From Campylobacterales bacterium (lineage in GTDB: Bacteria; Campylobacterota; Campylobacteria; Campylobacterales; Hydrogenimonadaceae): a stretch of 17,702 bases of DNA. Positions 7,342 to 14,798 of the stretch are shown here, piece after piece. Numbering within the stretch: position 1 is the stretch's first letter; every line of letters starts with the position of its first letter. The position numbers and the translations under genes were made by a program. The DNA is taken from the NCBI GenBank assembly GCA_027067015.1, contig JAMOMS010000034.1, forward strand, positions 1-17,702, given 5' to 3'. The notes beneath the pieces are model-generated. The model saw only the letters and a program-made list of their open reading frames with translations. It was not told where the DNA came from and did not search any database.

Positions 7342-7461
7342 AGTGAATAGTGAACAGTGAATAGTGAATAGTGAAGGATGCCGGCTCTGCCGGCTTTTAT
7401 TTGTAACAGAGAGCGAAGCGACCTTCCTAAACTTTACACTTTTCACTTTACACTTTTCACT
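7342..7461. repeat. MITE-like element with inverted 7-bp repeat arrays
   Basis: Positions 7342-7376 hold five consecutive 7-bp units, AGTGAA plus a variable base (T, C, T, T, G). Positions 7431-7461 hold four ACTTTAC/ACTTTTC units plus ACT, which on the other strand read AGTGAAA/AGTGTAA. The two arrays face each other and agree at about 25 of 31 aligned positions, so they are imperfect terminal inverted repeats around a core of about 54 bp. The core contains a doubled GCCGGC. The element begins right after the ruvB hairpin and ends on the last base of the panB stop codon, so it fills the spacer. No coding capacity is visible. It resembles heptanucleotide short tandem repeats known from cyanobacteria, or a non-autonomous mobile element. 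Confidence 0.7.
7380..7399 (+). terminator. Terminator-like GC hairpin within the repeat core
   Basis: Two copies of GCCGGC (7380-7385 and 7389-7394) separated by TCT can form a six-pair GC stem, followed by TTTTAT on the plus strand. This looks like a weak intrinsic terminator for plus-strand (antisense) transcription. On the minus strand, where panB and ruvB are read, no U-run follows the stem, so it would not be expected to stop their transcript. Confidence 0.4.
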
Positions 7462-8255
7462 CATCGGTAGCAGTGCTCCTCATCGGGGAAGGCGCCTTCA
7501 CGTACCTCTTTGGCGTATTGGGCCATGGCCTCTTTGACCAGTTTGGCGCCCTCCAGGTAGCGTTTGACGAATTTGGGTTTGAAGGCTTCAAAAAAGCCCA
7601 GCATATCCGACCACACCAGCACCTGGCCGTCGGTATCGGCGCCGGCGCCGATACCGATGACGGGAATGTCGCACTCTTGGGTGACGGCGGCGGCAAGCTG
7701 TGGGGTGACCCCTTCGATTACCAGGGCGAAAGCCCCCGCCTTCTCTACGGCGGCGGCGTCTTCAAGGACCCTTTCAAAACTTTTGGTGTCTCTGCCCTGT
7801 ACTTTATACCCGCCCTCACTGCGGACCGACTGGGGTTTGAGCCCCACGTGGCCCATGACGGGGATGGCGTTGGCCGTAAGATGGGCGATCAGCTCCGCCC
7901 GCTCTTTGCCGCCTTCAATTTTCACCGCGTCAGCGCGGGTTTGTTGAAAGACTTTGACGCAGTTGGCCAGCGCCTCGTGCGGGGTGTTTATACTGCCAAA
8001 GGGCATATCGCAGATGACAAAACTCTCCGGCGCGCCGGTACAGACGGCTTTGGTGTGGTAGATCATCTGCTCCATGGTGGCCGAGAGGGTGTCGGGCTCT
8101 CCCAGAAAGCTCATGTTGAGGCTATCTCCAACCAGTATCATATCGGCGTCAGGGGATAGCAATGACGCGAAGAGGGCGTCATAAGCGGTTACCATAACCA
8201 GTTTTCTCTTTCCTTTGGCGGCCTGAATGGAGGTAATCGTCTCTTTTTTGGCCAT
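7461..8255 (-). CDS. panB: Ketopantoate hydroxymethyltransferase
   Basis: PanB adds a hydroxymethyl group from methylenetetrahydrofolate to 2-oxoisovalerate, forming ketopantoate for pantothenate and coenzyme A. The 264-residue protein has the family length. Visible motifs are VTAYDALFA, MILVGDSLNMS with the metal-binding Asp44, CDMPFGS, AVKIEGG, GHVGLKPQS and VIEGVTP with the catalytic glutamate, then VIGIGAGADTDGQVLVWSDMLG. ATG 8255 has an AAGGGGC ribosome binding site seven bases upstream. The pathway partners panC and panD are not in this window. It is the first gene of the leftward group panB-ruvB-permease-thioredoxin and is divergent from the HPt gene. The stop codon abuts the repeat element, so cotranscription with ruvB depends on reading through it. 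Confidence 0.95.
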   Translation of the reverse strand: MAKKETITSIQAAKGKRKLVMVTAYDALFASLLSPDADMILVGDSLNMSFLGEPDTLSATMEQMIYHTKAVCTGAPESFVICDMPFGSINTPHEALANCVKVFQQTRADAVKIEGGKERAELIAHLTANAIPVMGHVGLKPQSVRSEGGYKVQGRDTKSFERVLEDAAAVEKAGAFALVIEGVTPQLAAAVTQECDIPVIGIGAGADTDGQVLVWSDMLGFFEAFKPKFVKRYLEGAKLVKEAMAQYAKEVREGAFPDEEHCYR

Positions 8256-8282
8256 TGTTGCCCCTTTTCATACAGATGGGGG

Positions 8283-8288
8283 ATTTTA
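8283..8288 (-). promoter_or_regulatory. Possible panB -10 box
   Basis: Minus-strand TAAAAT (one mismatch from TATAAT) lies 28 bases upstream of the panB start codon. No good -35 is visible at the right distance, which is common in this phylum. It overlaps the candidate -35 region of the divergent HPt gene. Confidence 0.35.
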
Positions 8289-8315
8289 TCGAAAATAGGG
8301 TAAAAGTGGTATAAT
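8286..8315 (+). promoter_or_regulatory. Promoter of the HPt-trpA unit
   Basis: A perfect TATAAT (8310-8315) sits about 22 bases upstream of the ATG at 8338. Upstream, TTATCG (8286-8291) is an 18-base-spaced but weak -35 candidate. Transcription would start near 8322, just ahead of the CGGAGG ribosome binding site. Because the TATAAT overlaps the alternative in-frame ATG at 8314, that codon cannot be the start if this promoter is used. Confidence 0.6.
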
Positions 8316-8337
8316 GTCGCTTATAACGGAGGCGTAT

Positions 8338-8733
8338 ATGGGCATTCGCAAGGCCTTGGAACAAGAGTACGATTATGAGATCGTCGACGAGTTTCTGGAC
8401 CATTTTGAGATTATGACCGATGTCATGGAACCGGCGATTATCGCCATGGAGAAGCTGGAATCACGGGAAGAGAAGATTCACGAGCTTTTCAGGATTTTTC
8501 ATAATATCAAATCGGCCACCTCTTTTTTGAAACTGGAGAAAATTGCGCTCTTGGCCCAGTTGGCCGAAGAGGTGATGGAGGAGTTGCGGGCACGTCCCGA
8601 TACCGTAAACGAAGCGGTCATTGACTGGTTGTTGGTCGTGAGTGACCAGATGCGCCTGTGGTACGGCCAGATCGCCTCGGACGAGGAGGCGTTGAGCCAT
8701 ACCGATCCCAAAATATTACATATGCCGGAGTAA
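8338..8733 (+). CDS. Single-domain histidine phosphotransfer (HPt) protein
   Basis: A 131-residue, all-helical, acidic protein. It carries the HPt signature LFRIFHNIKSATSFLKL, with His55 as the predicted phosphorylated residue and Lys58 after it, as in CheA P1 and phosphorelay HPt domains. The preceding helix (about 11-45) and the following helix (EKIALLAQLAEEVMEELR) would complete the four-helix bundle. There is no kinase or receiver domain, so it must pass phosphate between partners encoded elsewhere, or act as an unphosphorylated regulator. I choose ATG 8338 because CGGAGG (8327-8332) lies five bases upstream; the longer frame from 8314 starts within the -10 box. It ends one base before the GTG of trpA, so expression is likely coupled. 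Confidence 0.78.
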   Translation: MGIRKALEQEYDYEIVDEFLDHFEIMTDVMEPAIIAMEKLESREEKIHELFRIFHNIKSATSFLKLEKIALLAQLAEEVMEELRARPDTVNEAVIDWLLVVSDQMRLWYGQIASDEEALSHTDPKILHMPE

Positions 8734-8734
8734 C

Positions 8735-9478
8735 GTGTTGAAACACCTTGTCGCCTATATCACCACGGGGTTTCCCGACAAAGCCTTTACCGTCGATCTC
8801 GCCCTGGCCCTTAAAGAGGCGGGCGTGGACAGCCTGGAGCTGGGTGTCCCCTTTTCCGATCCCGTCGCCGACGGGCCCGTTATCGAGGCGGCCAACCTGC
8901 GGGCCCTGCGGGGCGGCTTTCGTATGCGTGACCTGTTGGAGGTGACCGAAGCGATCACGCCCCATATCGATACCCTCTGGATGGGCTATTTTAACCCCTT
9001 TTACCATCGCGGTATGCGAAAGGTTCTGGCCGAGGCGGCAGAGCGGCATGTCAGCGGGATGATCATTCCCGACCTGCCCCATGAGGAGGGGGAAGCCTAC
9101 AAGTCGCTTTTTGACGAGAACGGGGTGGCGTTGATCGAGTTTGTCGCCCCCACCGACTCCAAAGAGCGGATCGGCAAAATCGTGACCGGCGCGAAGAAGT
9201 TCATCTACATGGTCGCCTACGCCGGTATTACGGGGGCGGATAAAAGCGAATCCCTTGAGCCTGTTATTGAAGCGGTCAGAGAACACACCGACACGCCCCT
9301 TTATATCGGTTTTGGGGTGAATGAGAAGACGGCCAAAGAGAAGGCCAAAGGGGTAGACGGGGTGATCGTGGGGAGCGCTTTTGTCGATATTTTGCTTAAA
9401 GAAAACTTGACAAACACCCAAAAGATTGCTAATATAGCTACCCTTGCCCGTTCTATCAAAGAGGCGATCAACGGGTAG
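8735..9478 (+). CDS. trpA: Tryptophan synthase alpha subunit
   Basis: TrpA cleaves indole-3-glycerol phosphate to indole and glyceraldehyde 3-phosphate and channels indole to TrpB. The frame gives 247 residues, a little short of the 268 of E. coli. LELGVPFSDPVADGP contains Glu35 and Asp46, the counterparts of the catalytic Glu49 and Asp60. YFNPFYHRG, GMIIPDLPHEE, FIYMVAYAGITG and the phosphate-binding YIGFGV and GVIVGSAFV segments are all present. The start is GTG 8735 or the adjacent TTG 8738; the ribosome binding site GGAG at 8727-8730 is spaced slightly better for TTG. No other trp gene is present in the window, and the only partner is the HPt gene. The last 70 bases contain the likely ssrA promoter. 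Confidence 0.94.
   Translation: MLKHLVAYITTGFPDKAFTVDLALALKEAGVDSLELGVPFSDPVADGPVIEAANLRALRGGFRMRDLLEVTEAITPHIDTLWMGYFNPFYHRGMRKVLAEAAERHVSGMIIPDLPHEEGEAYKSLFDENGVALIEFVAPTDSKERIGKIVTGAKKFIYMVAYAGITGADKSESLEPVIEAVREHTDTPLYIGFGVNEKTAKEKAKGVDGVIVGSAFVDILLKENLTNTQKIANIATLARSIKEAING
9407..9434 (+). promoter_or_regulatory. Likely ssrA promoter inside the 3' end of trpA
   Basis: A perfect TTGACA (9407-9412), a 16-base spacer and TAATAT (9429-9434) form a sigma70-like promoter. Initiation near 9441 would make a precursor with about 48 extra bases before the mature tmRNA 5' end. It lies wholly within trpA coding sequence, so part of the match is under codon constraint. Confidence 0.5.
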
Positions 9479-9488
9479 GTTTTTAGAT

Positions 9489-9863
9489 GGGCTTGACTTG
9501 GCTTCGACGGGAGCAGGCGAGCCCCGGTTGCATGTCGGGTTGGGCATCCCGTTACCACTGCCCAAACGCAATAGACGCAAACAATACCGATTACCGCCCC
9601 GCTTACGCTTACGCCGCGTAAGTTAACCTCTAATTTTGGGGCTGCTCCCTCCGCCGACGCCATATAGGCGGACTTTGGGAGTATCACACGCTTATGGCTA
9701 TATCGGCGGCCTGCCTCGTCCGTCGATGAACCCTTGAGGCTCGGTTCCGCGACGCTTTGGGTGTTGCGCGAAGCGGAACGACATGAAGCGACACCGTCTA
9801 AGCATGTAGACGCCGGGGCGAGCTTGTTTCCGGACAGGGGTTCGATTCCCCTCAAGTCCACCA
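9489..9863 (+). ncRNA. ssrA: Transfer-messenger RNA (tmRNA)
   Basis: tmRNA with SmpB rescues stalled ribosomes and tags the unfinished protein for proteolysis. The 5' end GGGCTTGA (9489-9496) pairs with TCAAGTCC (9852-9859), one G-U pair included, making the alanine-tRNA-like acceptor stem; the discriminator A and an encoded CCA follow (9861-9863). The conserved GACTTGGCTTCGACGGGAG near the 5' end, GCATGTAGACG before the 3' domain, and the T-arm GACAGGGGTTCGATTCCCCTC are typical. The length is about 375 nt, as for single-piece tmRNA, with room for the pseudoknots between 9622 and 9800. The product appears standard for Campylobacterota. No clear intrinsic terminator follows. Confidence 0.95.
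9577..9621 (+). other. tmRNA tag-peptide reading frame
   Basis: Resuming at GCA 9577, the frame encodes ANNTDYRPAYAYAA and ends at TAA 9619-9621. It compares closely with the tags I recall for Campylobacter jejuni (ANNVKFAPAYAKAA) and Helicobacter (VNNTDYAPAYAKAA). The last residues, YAA, give the nonpolar end recognised by ClpXP-type proteases. The difference from both relatives is Tyr in place of Lys two residues before the terminal AA. Confidence 0.9.
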
Positions 9864-9936
9864 ATACAATCTCCTGTTATACGTCTACCCAACCTCTCTT
9901 TATAACTTCTTGACACCTTTTGCGAAGGATCGCGGT

Positions 9937-11475
9937 ATGAGAAAAGGCCAAAGCGCAATCTGGTTACTCTGTTTTGGGATGTTGATACACGCGTGGGCCG
10001 ACGAGGGGCCCAAGAGGACTCTGCTGGCCAACAGGACATTGGTTTATAACGTAGTTCCCAAGGAGACAGACACGTTAAAAGCGTGGTTGCGCGGAGGGGT
10101 TTTTTACGGGCGAGTGCGGCTTAATACTTTCAAGTTTGACTGGAAAGAGCAGAGCGCGCTGACCCGGGACAACTGGGCGGTGGGGCTTGGGGCGAGCCTG
10201 ACTTACAAATCGGCCTATTGGCACGGGGTGGGTTTTACGCTGGACGGTTACACCAGCCAAAACCCCTGGCATATGGACAAAGAGGATATCAAGTTTCTTA
10301 AAGCGGGGAAAGATACGCTTAGTCGCTATGATGTCTATAACGACGGCGACTATCATATGAATGTTTTGGCCCAGGCCTATTTGGAGCTTAAAGCCCTGCA
10401 TAGCAGTATCAAGCTGGGGCGTCAGAAGTTTGAGAGCTTCCTGACCAAAAGCAACGACACCAAGATGATCCCCAACACGTTCGAGGGGGTGACGCTTGTT
10501 AGCCGCTACTTTCACGATACGACGCTCAAGCTGGCGTGGCTGAACAAACAGAAACTCAGAGACCACACCCGTTTTCACGATCCGCTGACCTTCAAAAGCA
10601 GTGACGTCTATTCTGACGATCCGCTCAAAAAAGCCACCGCTTCCTGGGCCAACAACGACGATGCCGGCGTGCATCGGGGGTTGCGTTACGACTATCTTGA
10701 AAAGGCGGGGGAGGATACCGAGCACGACCTGATCGTGGCGCAGGTGTGGAACCGGTCGCTCCCCAATCTCAAGGTGATGCTCAACTACACCGCCGTGCCC
10801 GAGATGTTTTATGACATCACCGCGGAGGCACACTATATCCTCAGAATGGGATCGTTCAAAATTATCCCCGGCATTCGTTATATGGCGCAGTTTGACGACG
10901 GGGGCGGAAAGGTGGGGGGCGCCTCTTTGACGGGTCTGCTCAGCCCCTATGCCGATACCGGCAATCAGCTCAGCGGTTATCGCGATCCCCGTTCACTGGA
11001 CGGTTGGCTGACGGCCCTTCGGATCGATCTGCGATCCGACGCCCCCTGGAAAGCGCGCCTGGGTTATTCGCACATCGGCGACGAGGCCGACATTATAGCC
11101 CCCTGGCGCGGGTTTCCCACCCGCGGTTTCACCCGGGCCATGGGGCAGTACAACTGGACGGCCAATACCGATACCTGGATGATTCGCGGCGATTACGACT
11201 TTGGCAGGGCGGGGCTTGTCAAGGGGCTTAAGGCGATGTTCCGCCTGGCGTGGGAAGATTATGACCAGGGAAAATATGTCGTGATCGACGGCGTTAAACG
11301 GGCGTTGCAGTTGAGCGACCGGTGGGCTTTGCAGTTGGATGCCATCTACAAGGTGCCTGCCGTGAGCGGTTTGGAGGCAAGGGTGCGCATGGCTTTTGTG
11401 GATGCCGACGACAACTTCGACGGGTATGATCCTTCCTACAGCGAGTACCGCTTTGAGATGAACTATCTTTTTTAA
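9937..11475 (+). CDS. OprD-family outer membrane porin
   Basis: A 512-residue predicted outer-membrane beta-barrel. The signal peptide spans residues 1-21 (basic RK, then AIWLLCFGMLIHAWA). Alternating aromatic and polar strands continue to the end, which is YRFEMNYLF with the C-terminal Phe used by the BAM assembly machinery. Segments such as LKAWLRGGVFYGRVR, SIKLGRQKFESFL and WKARLGYSHIGDEADI are typical of the OprD porins (PF03573) that are common in Campylobacterota. I choose ATG 9937 because AAGGA (9925-9929) lies seven bases upstream and the signal peptide begins there; the upstream in-frame codons back to 9910 add an unlikely extension. TATAAC at 9901-9906 may be its -10. The substrate cannot be inferred. 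It stands alone between ssrA and the convergent pabB. Confidence 0.82.
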   Translation: MRKGQSAIWLLCFGMLIHAWADEGPKRTLLANRTLVYNVVPKETDTLKAWLRGGVFYGRVRLNTFKFDWKEQSALTRDNWAVGLGASLTYKSAYWHGVGFTLDGYTSQNPWHMDKEDIKFLKAGKDTLSRYDVYNDGDYHMNVLAQAYLELKALHSSIKLGRQKFESFLTKSNDTKMIPNTFEGVTLVSRYFHDTTLKLAWLNKQKLRDHTRFHDPLTFKSSDVYSDDPLKKATASWANNDDAGVHRGLRYDYLEKAGEDTEHDLIVAQVWNRSLPNLKVMLNYTAVPEMFYDITAEAHYILRMGSFKIIPGIRYMAQFDDGGGKVGGASLTGLLSPYADTGNQLSGYRDPRSLDGWLTALRIDLRSDAPWKARLGYSHIGDEADIIAPWRGFPTRGFTRAMGQYNWTANTDTWMIRGDYDFGRAGLVKGLKAMFRLAWEDYDQGKYVVIDGVKRALQLSDRWALQLDAIYKVPAVSGLEARVRMAFVDADDNFDGYDPSYSEYRFEMNYLF

Positions 11476-11543
11476 ACGCCATCCCGACTCTCAAACCCGG
11501 TATGGCCCGTAATGGGGTATGCGGATTTTGTTCAAAAGTAGTT

Positions 11544-12497
11544 TTAAAGCGGCAGGTAGACTTTGGCCAGCAGTTCTTCGTACTCGGCTTTCGGGTCACT
11601 GTCGATCGTGATGCCGCCGCCGCTTTTGTAGAGCAGGCCTTCGGGGGTCTGCTCGATAAAGCGGATCATCACCGCGCTTTGCAGGCTTTGGCCGTCAAAA
11701 AGGCCGAATACCCCCGTAAAAAATCCCCGATCATACCCCTCTACCAATTCGATGATTTGGCAGGTGCGCCGTTTGGGCGTGCCGGTAACGGAGCCCGCGG
11801 GCAGAAGGGTTTGAAGAATCTCTCCCAGGTTTTGGCGCCAGTTGCTTGGCAGGCGGGCTTCGATATGGGAGCTGACCTGCAAAAGGGTGCGATCGTGCGT
11901 GCTTAATCGTTCCACATAACGAAAGCGCCTCACCCGCACCTCTTTGGCCACCATCCCAAGATCGTTGCGAAGCAGATCCACCACCATCACGTGTTCGGCC
12001 ATCTCCTTTTCGTTGGCCAAAATTTTGGCTTCGGCATCGGGAACGGCGGCGTCGATGGTCCCTTTCATGGGAAAGGTGGCGATACGGCCGTCGGCGTCGA
12101 TACGCACGAAGGGTTCGGGGCTGAAACAGACAAAGCGCCCCGGCCAGAGAAAGCGGTAGGGGGCATTGGCCGATTCAAAGAGCGCCTCAAGCGTAAGCGG
12201 TAGGGTCACGGGGGTGGGGAAGGTGAGGTTGAGCAGGTAGGTGTTGCCCGATCGGATCTCTTCAATAACCCGCTCAAAGGCTTTGACGTAGCGAGAGAAA
12301 GGGACGGGGTGTTTGCTCAGTCGGGCCCTTTGGCGTAGGGGGCGGGGCGGGGGGCCAAACCCCGGCACGGCCACGCGCCAATCTTTGAGCGACCGGAGGG
12401 GACGGGCGTAGACTTCACGTTTGTCGTAGGAGACGACGAAGGCAAACGGGGTGCCCGCCTCGGCCAGGCGGGAGAGGGCTTTAAATCCCTCAGCCAT
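11544..12497 (-). CDS. pabB: Aminodeoxychorismate synthase component I (chorismate-binding)
   Basis: The enzyme converts chorismate to 4-amino-4-deoxychorismate for p-aminobenzoate and folate, using ammonia from a PabA glutaminase that is not encoded here. The 317-residue protein is essentially the chorismate-binding domain with a short N-terminal part, shorter than E. coli PabB (about 450). Conserved stretches are [66 protein letters not shown] and [18 protein letters not shown]. Lys145 in the MKGT motif is the residue that distinguishes PabB from anthranilate synthase TrpE, which has Ala there, so I prefer pabB. The ATG overlaps the pyrB stop by 8 bp (ATGGCTGA), indicating one operon. The family call is firm; the PabB rather than TrpE choice rests on that lysine. 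Confidence 0.88.
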   Translation of the reverse strand: MAEGFKALSRLAEAGTPFAFVVSYDKREVYARPLRSLKDWRVAVPGFGPPPRPLRQRARLSKHPVPFSRYVKAFERVIEEIRSGNTYLLNLTFPTPVTLPLTLEALFESANAPYRFLWPGRFVCFSPEPFVRIDADGRIATFPMKGTIDAAVPDAEAKILANEKEMAEHVMVVDLLRNDLGMVAKEVRVRRFRYVERLSTHDRTLLQVSSHIEARLPSNWRQNLGEILQTLLPAGSVTGTPKRRTCQIIELVEGYDRGFFTGVFGLFDGQSLQSAVMIRFIEQTPEGLLYKSGGGITIDSDPKAEYEELLAKVYLPL

Positions 12498-13371
12498 TGG
12501 CGAGAATCAGATGTTTTAGCGCGGCCATGCGCACGGCGACGCCGTTTTTGACCTGCTCAAGCACCTTACAGCGCGGGTCGGCCAGCATGGCGTCGTCAAT
12601 GTCAATGTTGCGGTGTACGGGGCCCGGATGCAGTAGCAAAATGTTCCGATCCCCCACCCGCTCTTTGGTGATGCAATAATCGGAGGCGTAATCTTTGAGG
12701 CTGGCGTAGATGGGGTGGGCATGGCGTTCGGTCTGGGTGCGCAGGCTCATAATTATGTCCACTTCATCCAGCACATCCTCCAGGCGCATGGCGGTGGGCA
12801 GGTCGGTTTTGGGCAGGAAGTGGGGCGGGGCTACCAGTACAATCTTCAACCCGAAACGGGCCAGCAGGCGCATATTGGAGTTGGCGACCCGGGAGTTTTT
12901 AATATCACCCACGATGGCAATGGTTTTGCCTTCAATATCGCCCCGGAAATGGCGACGGATGGTAAAAAGATCCAGCAGGGCCTGGCTGGGGTGGGCATGG
13001 GCGCCGTCGCCGGCGTTGAAGATGGCGCAGTCGACGTGGCGGGAGAGCTGGTAGGGGGTGCCGCTTTGGGCGTGGCGAACAATGATGGCGTCGGGGCCCA
13101 TGGCGTTGAGGTTGGCGGCGGTGTCGTAGAGGGTCTCGCCCTTTTTGGTGGAGCTTTTGGCCACATCCAGGTGCACCACATCGGCCCCCAGCCGTTTGGC
13201 GGCAATCTCGAAACTACTGCGGGTGCGGGTGGAGTTTTCAAAAAAGAGGGTGATGATGAGGCGGTCTTTGAGCACTTTGGCAGGCGGGCGGGAGAGATAG
13301 CGCTCCGCCTCGTCGTATATGGCGCAAATTTCGTCGATGTTTAAATCGTCGGTGGTGATGAGGTGTCGCAT
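12490..13371 (-). CDS. pyrB: Aspartate carbamoyltransferase catalytic subunit
   Basis: PyrB condenses carbamoyl phosphate with aspartate, the committed step of pyrimidine synthesis. The 293-residue protein carries the carbamoyl phosphate motif STRTR (47-51) with [12 protein letters not shown], the SSTKKGET loop (73-80), [14 protein letters not shown] (122-135) and, for aspartate binding, RTQTER (211-216) and HPGPVHRN (248-255). It is similar in size to the catalytic chains of class B/C ATCases. The regulatory subunit pyrI is not in the window, as expected for this phylum. The start ATG 13371 is preceded by CGGAAGACGG. It is followed directly by pabB with an 8-bp overlap, linking folate and pyrimidine precursor synthesis on one transcript. 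Confidence 0.96.
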   Translation of the reverse strand: MRHLITTDDLNIDEICAIYDEAERYLSRPPAKVLKDRLIITLFFENSTRTRSSFEIAAKRLGADVVHLDVAKSSTKKGETLYDTAANLNAMGPDAIIVRHAQSGTPYQLSRHVDCAIFNAGDGAHAHPSQALLDLFTIRRHFRGDIEGKTIAIVGDIKNSRVANSNMRLLARFGLKIVLVAPPHFLPKTDLPTAMRLEDVLDEVDIIMSLRTQTERHAHPIYASLKDYASDYCITKERVGDRNILLLHPGPVHRNIDIDDAMLADPRCKVLEQVKNGVAVRMAALKHLILANG

Positions 13372-13399
13372 GGCCGTCTTCCGTGAAATAGTTTGTGCA

Positions 13400-13405
13400 A
13401 TGATA
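13400..13405 (-). promoter_or_regulatory. Possible pyrB -10 box
   Basis: In the 85-base spacer between tRNA-Phe and pyrB, minus-strand TATCAT (13405-13400, one mismatch from TATAAT) lies about 28 bases before the pyrB ATG. It is embedded in an A/T-rich stretch. No -35 is convincing. Confidence 0.3.
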
Positions 13406-13456
13406 TAAAAACGTGGCTGAGGATTCGATTTGATAGAGAAAAAACGGGGTGAAAAG

Positions 13457-13532
13457 TGGTGGCCAGAGGCAGAATCGAACTGCCGACACGCAGATTTTCA
13501 GTCTGCTGCTCTACCGACTGAGCTATCTGGCC
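13457..13532 (-). tRNA. tRNA-Phe (GAA)
   Basis: The minus strand folds into a standard 76-nt tRNA with an encoded CCA. The acceptor stem GGCCAGA pairs with TCTGGCC. The D-arm GCTCAGTCGGTAGAGC is canonical. The anticodon stem-loop CAGACTGAAAATCTG places GAA in the loop, specifying phenylalanine. The T-arm is GGCAGTTCGATTCTGCC. It sits alone between murD and pyrB, and a TATAAT lies just upstream. Confidence 0.97.
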
Positions 13533-13547
13533 GATATGTAGGCCGAA

Positions 13548-13553
13548 ATTATA
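13548..13553 (-). promoter_or_regulatory. tRNA-Phe promoter -10 box
   Basis: A perfect minus-strand TATAAT (13553-13548) lies 15 bases before the tRNA 5' end, so the leader would be only about nine bases. It occupies the 33-base gap after murD. No consensus -35 is seen at 17 bases. Confidence 0.6.
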
Positions 13554-13565
13554 CGCAAGTACCCC

Positions 13566-14798
13566 TTAAAGATTTCTGACAAGCTCTTTGAAAAGGTTGC
13601 CCCGTTCGGCGTAGTTTGCAAATTGGTCCAGGCTGGCCGCGGCGGGGGAGAGGAGGGCGACGCTTTGGAGGGTGTGGTCTCTATCGATGGCCGAAACGGC
13701 GCGATCGAGCGTTTCGCAATATCGGCAGGGGATGTTGTGCTCATTCGCCAGTCCCTCTATACGCCGGGCGTTTTTGCCGACGGCATACAGGGTGATCTCA
13801 TATCCTTTGAGCGCCTCGAAAAGGGCGGAGAGATCCACGCCCTTGTCCTCGCCGCCCAGAATGAGGTGGATCGGTCTGTCGGCGTAGGGTTTGAGCGCCT
13901 GGATCGTGGCGTCGGGGTTGGTGGCCTTGGTGTCGTTGATCCAAAGTCTCCCTTTGGCGTCACGCAGGGGTTCCTGGCGGTGGGGGTCAAGCACGAAAGC
14001 GTTGACGGCGTCGTAGTCGATCTCGTCAAAGAGTATTTTGCTTACCCCCAGCGCCAGCAGGGCGTCAAGCAAAAAGGCGCCCTGAAAGCGGATTTTGTCG
14101 GTTTGGATGCCAAAGTAGCGGGCCAGGTCGTCGGCATTGCCGTAAGGAATTTTGAAACCTTTGGTGGGGGTGTCGGCCAGGTTGTTAGGCAGAAGGATCG
14201 CTTCGCCCTCTCGCATAAGATGGAGCGGTTTGAGCTTATCATGCACATACCCTTCCCAGCCGCCGTGCCAATCCAGGTGGTCGGGGCTTAAGGGGAGCAG
14301 AACGTAAAGATCGGGTTTGGCGTAGCGGGTGTAGTGGAGCGTAAAGGAGCTGGTCTCCAGCACCCAGATAGGGGCCCGGGGATCAAGCTCGGCCAGGGGG
14401 GTGCCGATGTTGCCGCCGCTGACGGCGCCGCGTTTACTCAGCAGGTGGGTGATCATCTGGGTGGTGGTGGTTTTGCCGTTGGTGCCCGATACCCAGACGG
14501 TGTAGGGAAGAGGTTGCGAAATCTGCCCCTCCTGTTGCCCCACGGGGCTTAAAAAAAGATCATATTCGCTGATGAGGTTGGACGCCTTTTTTATCAGCGG
14601 GTGGGCGGGGGGAAACCCGGGGCTGGGAATTTGTAAAGGGTAGCGGGCGGGGTCGAAACCGTCGGGCGGCAGAAGGGCCCGGCCCTCTTCATCACGGGAG
14701 GGCGTTTTGAAGCGGTCGTCAAAAAAGTCACACCCCTTTAGGCGGTTGGCGACGGCCCGGGTGGTTTTGCCCCGGCCAAACAGTGCAATCTTTCTCAT
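13566..14798 (-). CDS. murD: UDP-N-acetylmuramoylalanine--D-glutamate ligase
   Basis: MurD adds D-glutamate to UDP-MurNAc-L-alanine in the cytoplasmic steps of peptidoglycan synthesis. The 410-residue protein has an N-terminal Rossmann-like start ([16 protein letters not shown]) and the Mur-ligase ATP loop [13 protein letters not shown] (GTNGKT at 105-110). [12 protein letters not shown] carries the conserved metal/substrate histidine; [17 protein letters not shown] and [11 protein letters not shown] belong to the C-terminal domain. I place the start at ATG 14798 because it overlaps the mraY stop as ATGA; the frame extends further upstream into mraY, but that part is not MurD-like. It is the second gene of the mraY-murD unit and ends 33 bases before tRNA-Phe. 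Confidence 0.95.
   Translation of the reverse strand: MRKIALFGRGKTTRAVANRLKGCDFFDDRFKTPSRDEEGRALLPPDGFDPARYPLQIPSPGFPPAHPLIKKASNLISEYDLFLSPVGQQEGQISQPLPYTVWVSGTNGKTTTTQMITHLLSKRGAVSGGNIGTPLAELDPRAPIWVLETSSFTLHYTRYAKPDLYVLLPLSPDHLDWHGGWEGYVHDKLKPLHLMREGEAILLPNNLADTPTKGFKIPYGNADDLARYFGIQTDKIRFQGAFLLDALLALGVSKILFDEIDYDAVNAFVLDPHRQEPLRDAKGRLWINDTKATNPDATIQALKPYADRPIHLILGGEDKGVDLSALFEALKGYEITLYAVGKNARRIEGLANEHNIPCRYCETLDRAVSAIDRDHTLQSVALLSPAAASLDQFANYAERGNLFKELVRNL

Noticed and set aside
7342..7461. Short repeat arrays considered as a CRISPR
   Set aside because: Units are seven bases long, directly adjoining with no spacers, and there are no cas genes.
8314..8337. Upstream in-frame ATG for the HPt protein
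   Set aside because: It overlaps the TATAAT box and lacks a ribosome binding site; ATG 8338 has CGGAGG five bases upstream.
8618..9580. 320-codon antisense frame across the HPt gene, trpA and the tmRNA 5' end
   Set aside because: It runs through three well-supported features on the other strand and its product has low-complexity, family-free composition.
9301..9864. Minus-strand frame of 187 codons covering the whole tmRNA
   Set aside because: The region is a full-length ssrA with paired acceptor stem and tag frame; the open frame is accidental.
9910..9915. TTGACA ahead of the porin gene as a -35
   Set aside because: A -10 at normal spacing would fall on the start codon at 9937, where there is no match.
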